Source of the DNA: Paenibacillus barcinonensis
Lineage (GTDB): Bacteria; Bacillota; Bacilli; Paenibacillales; Paenibacillaceae
NCBI RefSeq assembly: GCF_003217495.1
Contig: NZ_QJSW01000003.1
Coordinates: 62,001 to 126,000, forward strand
Reading direction: 5' to 3'
DNA: 64,000 nt
Made by a program: the position numbers and the translations under genes. How positions within the stretch are numbered: position 1 is the stretch's first letter; every line of letters starts with the position of its first letter. Positions 34,613 to 44,132 of the stretch are shown one piece after another. The notes under the pieces were generated by a model. It saw only the letters and a program-made list of their open reading frames with translations, did not search any database and was not told the DNA's origin.

Positions 34613-37319
34613 CGGTCTTCGTGTTCTGTTCCCATTTTACAGTCAGCCCAAGCTGCTCCGAAACGAGTCTGAGAGGGACTAAAGTCCTACCCCCACTTAC
34701 ATAAGGTGCAACCGTTGCGCTCTGTCTTTTGCCATTCAGAACAAATTCCTTCTGACCTACCACCAGATCGATCACCTTGCTGCCGCGAATCACGGTAATT
34801 CGCTGATTTTTGCTGTCCCAGCTCGCCTGTCCGCCGAAGGCATCCAGTACGTGTTTGATGGGCACATATGTTGTTCCATTTTTAATGACGGGTGCTGCAT
34901 CAATCGCTTTTGTCGTACCGTTCACCTTCATCGACTTCTGTCCAAGCACGAGAGAAGCTGTTCCCGTAGGCAATCCAGCCTCGCTTGACTTGGATGGCAT
35001 CGTGAAGGCGATATTGTCAAATGCCACCGTTCCTGTCATCGCACGCTCATCCTGACCCTCTTCCACGTTAACGACGTATACACGCTTCAGCTTCGCCGGA
35101 TAAGCGATGTTCAGGCCGTTCAGGTCCACATTCAGCTTTTTCCATCCATTCCAATCAATCGCTCTGGCCAGATCGGCATATACCGTCTTGCCCTTGGCAT
35201 CCGTAAACTCGGCCCGCAGCCAGTTCAGACTCTTGTCACCCATAACATCCATAGACATGGAGGTTGCAGAAGCAGAAACATCACGACCTGCTGAACCATT
35301 CAGCTGGGCGTAAGCATACATTTTCCCCGTTCCACCGGTCATGTCGTAGCTGAGCTGCAGCACCTTGGAGCCAGCCTTTTCATCCGTTCCTGCAACGAGT
35401 GTAGCTGAACCTGTTACCCCTGCCGCATTCGTTGTAAAATTAATCGGATAATTCACATTTTCAAAATTTTCCCAGATCGTTTCGCTATCTGCCGCCGAGA
35501 GCACAACGACCGTGCTGAACCCGTCATAACGACCGATGGCATAACCAACCTGTGCCCCGTCATTCACTGACGATATCGTCAACTGATCTCCTGCCACCTT
35601 GCCTTTAAAGCCTACGAATTCCCAAGTCAGAGAGTCTGCCGGTACAGCTACACTTTGCCCACTCTTCGTTGTCGCGGTCACTGGAATCGAAACTGTTGTG
35701 CCCGCCTTGAGCGAACCAAGACCTGATCCTGCCGTCAGAGAAGCAAGCTCACTGCCTCCCAGCACCGTAACCTTGAGTGAAGAGGAAACGCCACTGCTTG
35801 TTGCCGTCAACGTAGCTGTGCCCGGCTTCACACCTTTGACCGTCCCGTTGCTTACACTTACGATACTGTTATTGCTTGATTTCCAGGTCAACGGAATATT
35901 GCCTGTGGCAATCGGGTTGTAATACGTGTCATACCCTTTCGCAGTATACTTGCCTTCCTGCCCCGCAAGCAATGTCTGACTGCCACTTACCGCAAAGCCC
36001 TTCAGCTTGCCTTCCGGTGCTGTTGAGAATACACCGAGTGTGTTCACCACTTGGCGCTGCTCTGTACCGTACTCGGTATTAAACGTCAGACTGGCCGACT
36101 GTTCCCCGAGCGGGCGTGTCACCATCGTGGTCGAACCGCCGCCATCCAGATTCATGCCTTTCCACACCCCGATGCTTGTCATAAACGACTGGAGCTCGGT
36201 CAGTGACATGCCGCTGCTGTTGCTGTTTTTCTCCGCTGCAATGATGTACACATAACGTCCGTCCTGAGAATAACCTACCGCTGTTCTCGCACGAACCCCG
36301 CCAATACCGGATGCAACAATATCCCGCGAGAATGGTGTCGCCTGGCCGCCGTTGACAAGAATCGTATGACCACCGATCATCATCTCCAGACTGCTTGGAT
36401 CAACAGACTGTCCTGTCGTTTTGGCGACCAGCTTATAGTCTGCATTCAGTGTCTGACCAACAGACAGATGACTCATAACCCAGGTTGCCGCAGTTCCATG
36501 TGCCCGTAGAATGTAGCCATCCTGCGGTACAGTCATATTTAATGCTTTTTTATCCGAAATCTGTGTAACGACACCGTTCTGCACAAGCACCTCCGTCGGC
36601 GTGGTGGATGGATCGTTCGGACGTTTGGTTGACGTCCAGGCAGGTGTATAGATATACATGGAGTTGGCATGACTGTATGGACCTGAACCCGTCTCAACCG
36701 TATAGTCCTCCTTATTTATCCCACGCAGAGCGAAGGTTGAACCATCCTGTGCCTGAATTGTGCCATCAAATGAATATTCGTCGATCATCGGCTTGCCATC
36801 TTTGGTTACGGTGAGGGCATACATGCCCTTCAGCTCCGAAGGCGTGGACACCAATACCCCGTCAGAGACTTGTCCGCCAATCGGTGCGAGCTCCCCGGAT
36901 ACGTTGAAATAATCCCCGTTCACCGCAGCTACTGCACCGTTCTCCTTGGCCATACCGCCCGTGCTTTGTTTGCTATTTAATTTGTTGCCCTTACCTGTCA
37001 TTACGTCCAGCTTCACGTACGGATTCTGCAAATCCACCTGTACGACATCTGCAAGTACATTTACCTTCGAGCCTGAACGTGTCGTTGTATAACTGTATTT
37101 CATCAGCTTCGCACCCGAAGTCAGAATCTCTTCACTCAGCTTGCTAGTATTTGTGGATGCCGCCGCTGCTACAGACTGCCAGGATGTACCCGACCACATC
37201 TGTCCACCTGCACTCATCACTGGTGCAATCCAGATGACTCCCGCCAATGTTACGATGGCCCACTTCTTTACTCTGCTATGCTTTACGTCTTCCAGCTGTT
37301 TCCCATGTTTCCCCAGCAT
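34596..37319 (-). CDS. Secreted phosphodiester glycosidase (NAGPA) protein with Ig-like and stalk domains
   Basis: About 907 residues. A hydrophobic signal (KKWAIVTLAGVIWIAPVMSAGG) is followed by a NAGPA-type domain with AAVNGDYFNVSGELAPIGG and MNLDGGGSTTM, as in bacterial phosphodiester glycosidases acting on sugar phosphodiesters. Next comes a Big_2-like Ig domain (LTWKSSNNSIVSVSNGTVKGVKPGTATLTA), a carbohydrate-binding-like region, and two C-terminal copper-amine-oxidase-type stalk repeats (GTTYVPIKHVLDAFGG; GRTLVPLRLVSEQLGL) common in Paenibacillus wall proteins. The ATG at 37319 is preferred (GGGAGAG upstream) over a TTG at 37385. Substrate unknown; wall teichoic-type polymers are plausible. 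Confidence 0.85.
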   Translation of the reverse strand: MLGKHGKQLEDVKHSRVKKWAIVTLAGVIWIAPVMSAGGQMWSGTSWQSVAAAASTNTSKLSEEILTSGAKLMKYSYTTTRSGSKVNVLADVVQVDLQNPYVKLDVMTGKGNKLNSKQSTGGMAKENGAVAAVNGDYFNVSGELAPIGGQVSDGVLVSTPSELKGMYALTVTKDGKPMIDEYSFDGTIQAQDGSTFALRGINKEDYTVETGSGPYSHANSMYIYTPAWTSTKRPNDPSTTPTEVLVQNGVVTQISDKKALNMTVPQDGYILRAHGTAATWVMSHLSVGQTLNADYKLVAKTTGQSVDPSSLEMMIGGHTILVNGGQATPFSRDIVASGIGGVRARTAVGYSQDGRYVYIIAAEKNSNSSGMSLTELQSFMTSIGVWKGMNLDGGGSTTMVTRPLGEQSASLTFNTEYGTEQRQVVNTLGVFSTAPEGKLKGFAVSGSQTLLAGQEGKYTAKGYDTYYNPIATGNIPLTWKSSNNSIVSVSNGTVKGVKPGTATLTATSSGVSSSLKVTVLGGSELASLTAGSGLGSLKAGTTVSIPVTATTKSGQSVAVPADSLTWEFVGFKGKVAGDQLTISSVNDGAQVGYAIGRYDGFSTVVVLSAADSETIWENFENVNYPINFTTNAAGVTGSATLVAGTDEKAGSKVLQLSYDMTGGTGKMYAYAQLNGSAGRDVSASATSMSMDVMGDKSLNWLRAEFTDAKGKTVYADLARAIDWNGWKKLNVDLNGLNIAYPAKLKRVYVVNVEEGQDERAMTGTVAFDNIAFTMPSKSSEAGLPTGTASLVLGQKSMKVNGTTKAIDAAPVIKNGTTYVPIKHVLDAFGGQASWDSKNQRITVIRGSKVIDLVVGQKEFVLNGKRQSATVAPYVSGGRTLVPLRLVSEQLGLTVKWEQNTKTVTISS

Positions 37320-37530
37320 GTTCGAAACGTCTCTCCCATCTTGTATATCAATCTTAGATATCACATCTATGCTGCCAGGCAGCAATCCATAGAGCGACCC
37401 CTAGTATACTCTTCTATTAATAGACTGTTTTTTGTGGAAAAAGTTACGCCGAAAGCCAACAATCAGGCATAAATTGGCTATTGTTTAATGCATAAGACTC
37501 CTATTCTCTGTGTAATCTGCAATCTCCGAG

Positions 37531-37571
37531 AAAAAGACGCTTCAAGAAATATGCATTCTCGAAGCGCCTCC
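37531..37571 (-). terminator. Terminator after the SwmB/SLH protein gene
   Basis: GGCGCTTCGAGAA pairs with TTCTTGAAGCGTC on the minus strand, followed by T residues. Confidence 0.85.
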
Positions 37572-37615
37572 ATATGATAACTAAAGTATAAAGCTATATA
37601 ACTGACTCTATTGCC

Positions 37616-40600
37616 TCACAGGTAACCGAGTTTATCCAGAACTCTTTTCAGCATAACCGCTGCCTGTGCCCGAGTTGCATTGCCTTGAGGTACAAACGTA
37701 TTCGTTGTCATGCCTTGAATAATGCCCGCTTGAACCGCTTTGGCAACAGAATCTTTGGATTGAACTTTTTTGTTATCCTTGAACTTGGACAAGGTCGTAG
37801 CCGCAGAGGATTGCAGTGATACGGTTTGACCACCGTAGTTCATAGCACGCACCATCATGATCGCCATCTGTTCGCGGGTAATTGCACTTTCCGGCTTGAA
37901 TGTACCATCTGTGTTCCCCGTAACGATTCCGGCCTCTGCTGCTGCACCGATATAAGCACTCGTCAGATCTCCACCACGGATATCCCGGAAACGCCGAGCT
38001 GCGTTCTGATCGCCCTTCAAGCCTAGTCCCTTAGCAATCAATTCGGCAAATTCTGCTCGAGTGATCTTCTGGTCAGGGCCATAGAAAGAACCATTGGAGG
38101 TTCCGATAATCCATTTAGAGGACAGCTCTTTGATAACTGCACCTGCCCAGTGATTCGTTGTATCCTGATAACTTACGGGATGAATGACTGGCACCACTGT
38201 CTGATTTCCGTTTAAGTACCCTTTAATAACTACCCCATTAGCAGCTGCTACAAAAGTATGGGGAACGTTAGCCAAAAGTAATGTAACCGGATCAATATAT
38301 GTCAGACCCGAGGTAAGAATATCTGTTTTAGCAGACAACTGGATAGAAAGCTGACTCTTGATATCTTGCTCAACCCGCTGATTGTTATTAGCATTGAATG
38401 CCGACAGGTACACATTTGTATTGTTTCCCAGCTTCTGTGCTCCGGCAGCAATCAACATTCCATCCAAGGTTCCTGATAAAGATACAGGTACAGTCTCTAT
38501 TTGCACATACAAATATGACGATCCGAGATTAGTCGCCGTACCCAAAGCCTGAATCATGGAGGATACATCCAGATTAGTCATAGGAACGGTCCACAATCGA
38601 TCCCCGTATTTAATCCCGATTGAACCCGTTCGATGGCTTGATAAAATCTGAGTCAGTGCACTAAGTGGAAATCCAACATAGGCTGATGACTCGTCTCCGT
38701 CCACTTCAAAGACAACAGGCGGAGTCGTCTTTCCTGCAGCTTTTGCGTATTCGAACGCCTGTAACAGCTTTGTTGAATCGACATTAAACTGCCTTGTGGA
38801 CAGATTATTTCGACTCATCGTTAATGCATTTGAAGCAGTGTCACTGCTCATAACAAGCAGCGCTTGACCATAACGGGATGAATCTTGCTCTGTTAGCCAG
38901 GAAGGACGGCTATTATTGGGATTGCTCGTGTTTGAACTGCTGCTTTGCTGTAAAGCGAGCGGTCCAAAAGCTTCAATTGTATTATTCAGCCCATCACGCA
39001 AGGGTACCGCTCCTGGGGCGTAACTGACTGAACCTGTTTGTCCTGAAGTTGCCGCGCTGGACAGGTTCAAGGTCACAATTGAACCCGCTATTGAAACGTT
39101 AAGCACATTGATGGTTGTCCCACCGAGTTGTACATTAAATTGAGAGGGGCTTATAGCCGATTGGGCCTGAAGCACATCACGAAAATTGATGAAAACTTTA
39201 TCCCCCTGAAGAGTAGCTGACAAAATTTTACCATTCCCGAAGGTATAGGTCACAGGAGCAAGATTTACATAGCCTGCCGGGTTACCATTCAAATCGGTTA
39301 AACGCAGCGTACCGGGCACATACGAGAAGGTCACATTCTGTGTACTTGCCACACTGCTGGCGAGAGTCAAAGTGATCAGATCATCTTCTATCTCGAAGTC
39401 GTTTACAAAAACGGCTTTCCCGTCCACCAGGACAGAGTACTGGCTTTTAAGAGGTTTATTGGTCCGGCTAAGTGGCTCATTATATCGTATCCACATCTTG
39501 TTCCCACTAATTTCGGCATTCTTGAATTCAGGAGGCTTGGTGTCAATACTGTTACGTACATAGAAATCAGTAAACCCTGCCAAGGCTTGACCGCGGCTGT
39601 CTTTTACAGGCCATGCACCAGGAGCATAAGACACGCGTACCACTTGGCCATTATCAACAGAACGACTTAAATTCAGCGTAACCAGTGAACTGTTACTCGT
39701 TGACATGCTGTTAATGGCTATAGATACTCCATCTGCTGTTACACTAAATTGTTTTACTGCATCGCTCGAACTGATGTACACTGTCTCGGGATAATAAAGA
39801 CTTATTGTACTGTAGTAAGCCGTTCCTTCCCGAGGTTTGGACATAATGGAATCCAGACTATTCTCGACATCTCTTGATCCGAATGAAGCCGCAGCGTTCA
39901 AGGACAAATCCTGTATTTTACGAGTACCTGTACCAGCGGTATACGCTACACGTACTACCTGTCCTACGGCAACTCCTGTATCAATAACGACATATACACT
40001 GTCTCCAGATATATAAGCTGTGCTTACATTACGGTTCTCTCCATTCACAGTTACAGTGAAGCTTGATGCGAACAAATCATAACTGGAGAGTAATTCATCA
40101 TACGTGAGACGAATAATTGTATTGCTGTACATTTTGGCTGTTTTAAGCACAGGCGGTGTCGTATCAACGGTTAATGTTCTGAACGACCACGATGAGCCTC
40201 CGTTTAAACCCATGAATGGATTGCCGGTCTGATCTCGGAAAACATTTGCAGGGATATCCACAGTATATACGGTGTTGCTGGTCAAGCTTGCTTGCGGAAT
40301 AATGCGTAATTGCCGAGCATTGGACGTACTGATTAAGGTAGTAGAAGGCACGATACTGCCATTAGCATTTTTGACTACCGCAGACCCTGCGATGTTACGA
40401 TCAAGATCTTTATTAAAGGTAAGTAAGAATTCACCAGAAAGGGATACTCCTGTTGTCCCATTGGCAGGAGATACACTCGACACTGTCAGAGCCGTAGGAT
40501 CAGATATCACATTGAATCCCCAGTTCCCTCTTTGAATAGCTGCCGTATCATTGTCGAGATCATCACGCAAAAATCCCTCAGGAACTGCCACGTACACCGT

Positions 40601-41317
40601 ACTGTTATTAGCCCAATTGTTAACGGGATCGATGGTTACGGTAGTTCTGCTTGCATTAAAGCTAATCCGAGAGGAAGAGGCATCAATCTCTTCAGTAAGT
40701 GTGCTTCCACGATAAATTTGGAGTTTACCTGCCCCTGTTTTCATTGCCCGGTCATATGTAAGCTGAATATTGGAAGATGCCGATACGTTCGTAGCAGCAT
40801 TGACAGGATTCTGTGCTGTTACTTGTGCCGTTCCTATTCCAGCTGTTCGAAAAGTCCACTCTTTATTTAGGCCTTCTACCGGCTGACCATCATCGCTTAC
40901 AAAAGATTGTCCACCCACAGTCACATAAAATGATCCGCCAGGAAGTGTAAGAGGAAATTGAATTTGCACACGTTTTCCCAAACCGGCATCCGTGATTTCA
41001 TTATCTGGAATGACTGTCACAGCCGGGTCTGTCACCTTAATCTGGGTTACTACTGAGTCATCCTGAACTCGAAGCACCCTAATCAATTCTGTACTTGTCG
41101 AAATTTTTCTCACGGGTTTAATGAAGTCTATCGTTAGGGGCTTTGTTCCATCTGCCTGTTGTGCATTAACAACAGGTGATGTTACATTAATGCCCTTCCC
41201 TACCAGATCATCTGCGGCATAAGCGGTATTACCGCTTGTCCAGCCGAATGGCAAGCTCTGTGTTACTAACATGACGACCAATAGTGCGATCCATCCCTTA
41301 CGGGCCCATTTGTTCAC
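37616..41317 (-). CDS. SLH-anchored surface protein with Ig-like and SwmB-type repeats
   Basis: About 1233 residues. A signal peptide ends near NTAYAADD. The N-terminal half has Ig-like units (FTVSSVSPANGTTGVSLS-type openings). Four SwmB-like repeats follow, each with a strand pair of the form VRVSYAPGAWPVKDSRG or VTFSYVPGTLRLTDLNG. Three C-terminal SLH domains (about 1050-1233; motifs ITRAEFAELIAKGLGL, ITREQMAIMMVRAM, ATRAQAAVMLKRVL) should bind pyruvylated wall polymer. Two GTG codons lie 6 bp apart; the second (41317) has AAAGGA at better spacing. Function beyond surface display is unknown. It precedes its own terminator. Confidence 0.88.
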   Translation of the reverse strand: MNKWARKGWIALLVVMLVTQSLPFGWTSGNTAYAADDLVGKGINVTSPVVNAQQADGTKPLTIDFIKPVRKISTSTELIRVLRVQDDSVVTQIKVTDPAVTVIPDNEITDAGLGKRVQIQFPLTLPGGSFYVTVGGQSFVSDDGQPVEGLNKEWTFRTAGIGTAQVTAQNPVNAATNVSASSNIQLTYDRAMKTGAGKLQIYRGSTLTEEIDASSSRISFNASRTTVTIDPVNNWANNSTVYVAVPEGFLRDDLDNDTAAIQRGNWGFNVISDPTALTVSSVSPANGTTGVSLSGEFLLTFNKDLDRNIAGSAVVKNANGSIVPSTTLISTSNARQLRIIPQASLTSNTVYTVDIPANVFRDQTGNPFMGLNGGSSWSFRTLTVDTTPPVLKTAKMYSNTIIRLTYDELLSSYDLFASSFTVTVNGENRNVSTAYISGDSVYVVIDTGVAVGQVVRVAYTAGTGTRKIQDLSLNAAASFGSRDVENSLDSIMSKPREGTAYYSTISLYYPETVYISSSDAVKQFSVTADGVSIAINSMSTSNSSLVTLNLSRSVDNGQVVRVSYAPGAWPVKDSRGQALAGFTDFYVRNSIDTKPPEFKNAEISGNKMWIRYNEPLSRTNKPLKSQYSVLVDGKAVFVNDFEIEDDLITLTLASSVASTQNVTFSYVPGTLRLTDLNGNPAGYVNLAPVTYTFGNGKILSATLQGDKVFINFRDVLQAQSAISPSQFNVQLGGTTINVLNVSIAGSIVTLNLSSAATSGQTGSVSYAPGAVPLRDGLNNTIEAFGPLALQQSSSSNTSNPNNSRPSWLTEQDSSRYGQALLVMSSDTASNALTMSRNNLSTRQFNVDSTKLLQAFEYAKAAGKTTPPVVFEVDGDESSAYVGFPLSALTQILSSHRTGSIGIKYGDRLWTVPMTNLDVSSMIQALGTATNLGSSYLYVQIETVPVSLSGTLDGMLIAAGAQKLGNNTNVYLSAFNANNNQRVEQDIKSQLSIQLSAKTDILTSGLTYIDPVTLLLANVPHTFVAAANGVVIKGYLNGNQTVVPVIHPVSYQDTTNHWAGAVIKELSSKWIIGTSNGSFYGPDQKITRAEFAELIAKGLGLKGDQNAARRFRDIRGGDLTSAYIGAAAEAGIVTGNTDGTFKPESAITREQMAIMMVRAMNYGGQTVSLQSSAATTLSKFKDNKKVQSKDSVAKAVQAGIIQGMTTNTFVPQGNATRAQAAVMLKRVLDKLGYL

Positions 41318-41453
41318 AAACACCCATCCTTTCCCCTCAGTCCTTATTCCTTATGTCTGATATTCAGACCTCTATATGTATGTCGGTCAGATTGGGAATT
41401 TATTTTAACAAATTGGAAATTACAGGGTTTTTATTTTTGGGAAATCAACAACA

Positions 41454-41488
41454 AAAAACCTCTGATTCCAGAAGGAACCAAAGGTTTT
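41454..41488 (-). terminator. Terminator after metK
   Basis: AAACCTTTGGTTCC-TTCT-GGAATCAGAGGTTT followed by T on the minus strand. Confidence 0.88.
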
Positions 41489-41517
41489 ATATCACCACTA
41501 CTTTACCCTATCTCGTA

Positions 41518-42720
41518 TTACAGGCCTGCTTGTGATTTCAGCAATTCTGCTTTGTCCACTTGTTCCCAAGGTACATCGAGATCTGTACGGCCAAAGTGAC
41601 CGTAAGCAGCCGTTTGTCTGTAGATTGGACGACGCAGATCCAGCATACGAATGATGCCAGCCGGACGAAGGTCGAAGTTGTTGCGTACCAGCTCCACCAG
41701 CTTCTCTTCGCTGACTTTGCCTGTTCCATAAGTATCTACGTTGATGGATACCGGATTCGCTACGCCAATCGCATAAGCAAGCTGGATTTCCACTTTGTCT
41801 GCCAGACCCGCAGCAACGAGGTTCTTCGCTACATAACGAGCCGCATAAGCCGCAGAACGATCTACCTTAGTCGGATCCTTACCCGAGAACGCACCGCCGC
41901 CATGACGTGCATAACCACCATATGTATCTACGATGATTTTCCGTCCAGTGAGGCCTGCATCCCCTTGAGGTCCACCAATCACGAAACGCCCGGTCGGGTT
42001 AATGAAATATTTGGTTTGCTCATCCAGCAGCTCAGCTGGCACAACAGGCAGAATGACGTGCTCTTTGATGTCCTTCTGAATCTGCTCCAAGGTTGTCTCT
42101 TCCGCATGCTGCGTGGACACTACGATTGTATCGACACGAACCGGCTTGTCACCGTCGTATTCAATCGTCACTTGTGTTTTACCATCTGGACGCAGGTAAT
42201 CCAGTGTTCCGTTCTTGCGCACTTCCGCCAGACGACGAGCGATACGGTGAGACAAAGCGATTGGCAGCGGCATAAGCTCAGGTGTCTCGTTGGTTGCAAA
42301 ACCAAACATCAGACCTTGGTCACCTGCACCAATGTTCTCTGTTTCACGAGCCATTTGCTCTGGATCACGATGCTCCAGGGCGGCATTGACACCTTGTGCA
42401 ATATCAGCGGACTGCTCGTTCAATGATGTCAGTACCGCACATGTATTATAATCAAAACCGTATTTGGCACGCGTGTACCCGATTTCCTTCACCGTATTCC
42501 GCACGATGGCAGGAATGTCCACATACTCAGAGGCAGAGCTGATCTCGCCAATAACAAGCACGAGGCCTGTTGCCACCGATACCTCGCATGCTACGCGAGC
42601 GTTTGGATCATTCGCAAGAAATGCGTCCAATACAGCGTCCGAGATCTGATCGCAGATTTTATCCGGATGTCCTTCAGTTACAGACTCCGATGTAAATAGA
42701 TGTCGGCCTTTAATAGACAT
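41518..42720 (-). CDS. metK: S-adenosylmethionine synthetase
   Basis: Makes SAM from methionine and ATP. The 400-residue protein has the family signatures [18 protein letters not shown] near the N terminus, [18 protein letters not shown] and the [19 protein letters not shown] loop. The ATG has GGGAGG upstream. It appears monocistronic, with a terminator on each side. No SAM-I (S-box) riboswitch signature such as the expected conserved core is visible in the 254-bp upstream region, in contrast to B. subtilis metK. SAM is the donor for FliB encoded in this window, among many other enzymes. Confidence 0.97.
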   Translation of the reverse strand: MSIKGRHLFTSESVTEGHPDKICDQISDAVLDAFLANDPNARVACEVSVATGLVLVIGEISSASEYVDIPAIVRNTVKEIGYTRAKYGFDYNTCAVLTSLNEQSADIAQGVNAALEHRDPEQMARETENIGAGDQGLMFGFATNETPELMPLPIALSHRIARRLAEVRKNGTLDYLRPDGKTQVTIEYDGDKPVRVDTIVVSTQHAEETTLEQIQKDIKEHVILPVVPAELLDEQTKYFINPTGRFVIGGPQGDAGLTGRKIIVDTYGGYARHGGGAFSGKDPTKVDRSAAYAARYVAKNLVAAGLADKVEIQLAYAIGVANPVSINVDTYGTGKVSEEKLVELVRNNFDLRPAGIIRMLDLRRPIYRQTAAYGHFGRTDLDVPWEQVDKAELLKSQAGL

Positions 42721-42874
42721 GAAGTTTCAACCTCCCATAACCATAGTATGGCGATTGCCCGAACAAAACATAACGGCGATTCGTTCACTATACTCCCGAA
42801 GGCGCTTTACAGTATAATAAGGATACTGATCCGCATTCACGAAGACAAGGATTTTTCAGGTAATTGCCTCAACA

Positions 42875-42908
42875 AAAAATCAACCTTTCCCTAGTGGAAA
42901 AGGTTGCA
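42875..42908 (-). terminator. Terminator after the SASP gene
   Basis: CAACCTTTTCC-ACTA-GGGAAAGGTTG followed by ATTTTTT on the minus strand. Confidence 0.88.
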
Positions 42909-42974
42909 TACCTCAACTGCCATCTTATCGTATTTGTCAAGTGGTGTCAATTGAGGACATGTAACGTATGAGTG

Positions 42975-43253
42975 CTACAGATGCTGCTGTTCTGCCTGAC
43001 GAATCAGGCGTTTCGTAATCTCTCCACCGATCGAACCATTCTCCCTGGAAGTGAGATGTCCCCACCCTTTGTACTGCCCGTAGGAATGATCACTTATCTC
43101 GCCAAGCTCCCCGCCAAACTCCGTATCTGCACCTGCCAGACTACCGCGTCCGCCATAGCCCACATTCAGACCAAACTCCGCCGCAATTTCATACTTCATC
43201 TGATCGAGCATTTGACGACTTTCCGGTACAACCTTCTTATTACTTCTAGCCAT
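42975..43253 (-). CDS. Alpha/beta-type small acid-soluble spore protein, long form
   Basis: DNA-binding spore protein that protects spore DNA and is degraded by GPR protease at germination. The 92 residues hold both family signatures: LDQMKYEIAAEFGL with the GPR site, and LTSRENGSIGGEITKRLIRQ. Between them are about 38 residues instead of the usual few, Gly-rich (GGRGSLAGADTEFGGELGE), so the protein is longer than the usual 60-75 residues. The ATG at 43253 follows GGAGGTG. It has its own terminator. Its presence shows the organism forms endospores. Confidence 0.9.
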   Translation of the reverse strand: MARSNKKVVPESRQMLDQMKYEIAAEFGLNVGYGGRGSLAGADTEFGGELGEISDHSYGQYKGWGHLTSRENGSIGGEITKRLIRQAEQQHL

Positions 43254-43400
43254 CGTTCCTGCACCTCCAGCTGTGATTTGTCTACATATATAGAGTGAAC
43301 AAGAACATATCCGGCTAGCCGTATTAATGTTTGTTAGAACTGGGTAATCTGAGCAATCCCGTACCATGATGATGAATAAAACCGGATCTTGCTACACAAC

Positions 43401-43964
43401 CTATTTCAACGTATATCCACCGCGTACCATCACCGTCAGGCTGTATTTGTTACCGTCCAGCACCGTAATGCCCCGTCCATCCTTTGGAAAAGAAAGCAGG
43501 TGATTGGTCGGCGCTGCCTGACCATTCGTCAGGTCCACCCCGTCCGTCAGATCGGCTACGCCATTTATACCCTCACTGACGATCACAGCTTTACCGCTGC
43601 GTACAATGAACTCCGCGCCTGATTTACCGAGCAGCTGCTGACCCGGCTTCACGGTTACAATTTCAATGGAATCTGTTGCACCCGATACCAGCGGAGGAAG
43701 CCCCGGATCGGTGCTGGAGCCGCCCGTGCTTCCTGTTCCTGCTGATCCACTATTGCCCGTAGAGGTGCCCGGTTTCGTTCCGGCGTTACCCCCAAGTGCC
43801 TTCTGAATCTGCTGATCGACGTAACTCTTCGTCACGACCGGATCATCTGCCGTCCCCGGCTGGCTTGTACCTGCGCCAGTGGCTGTATCGTTATATACCG
43901 CCCCAATCCATACACCTGCACCAATTGCCAGTGCGGCCAGAGATACTTTCATATAAGACTTCAT
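43401..43964 (-). CDS. Unknown secreted or membrane-anchored protein
   Basis: 187 residues. An N-terminal hydrophobic stretch (VSLAALAIGAGVWIGAVY) is followed by a linker rich in Gly, Ser and Thr (about 55-88) and a C-terminal domain of about 95 residues. The domain reads EIVTVKPGQQLLGKSGAEFI, then VRSGKAVIVSEGINGVADLT and NHLLSFPKDGRGITV, a pattern I have seen in uncharacterised Firmicute exported proteins but cannot name. GAGGAGG precedes the ATG. It lies between the SASP gene and the repeat protein, without obvious operon partner. Confidence 0.65.
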   Translation of the reverse strand: MKSYMKVSLAALAIGAGVWIGAVYNDTATGAGTSQPGTADDPVVTKSYVDQQIQKALGGNAGTKPGTSTGNSGSAGTGSTGGSSTDPGLPPLVSGATDSIEIVTVKPGQQLLGKSGAEFIVRSGKAVIVSEGINGVADLTDGVDLTNGQAAPTNHLLSFPKDGRGITVLDGNKYSLTVMVRGGYTLK

Positions 43965-44034
43965 CTGTAATATGTTCCTCCTCTGGTAATCTATTAACTT
44001 TAACTATAGAGAAAAAAGAGCGGTGGGACAAGCA

Positions 44035-44070
44035 AAACCTCGCTCCCCTGCAATGGGGAAGCGAGGTGTG
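44035..44070 (-). terminator. Terminator after the six-repeat secreted protein gene
   Basis: ACCTCGCTTCCCC-ATTGCA-GGGGAGCGAGGT followed by TTT on the minus strand. Confidence 0.85.
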
Positions 44071-44132
44071 CTGTGTTTATTTTATGAATCAATGCAAGAC
44101 ATATGCAGCCTTGAAGAGAGTATGACCCTGTC

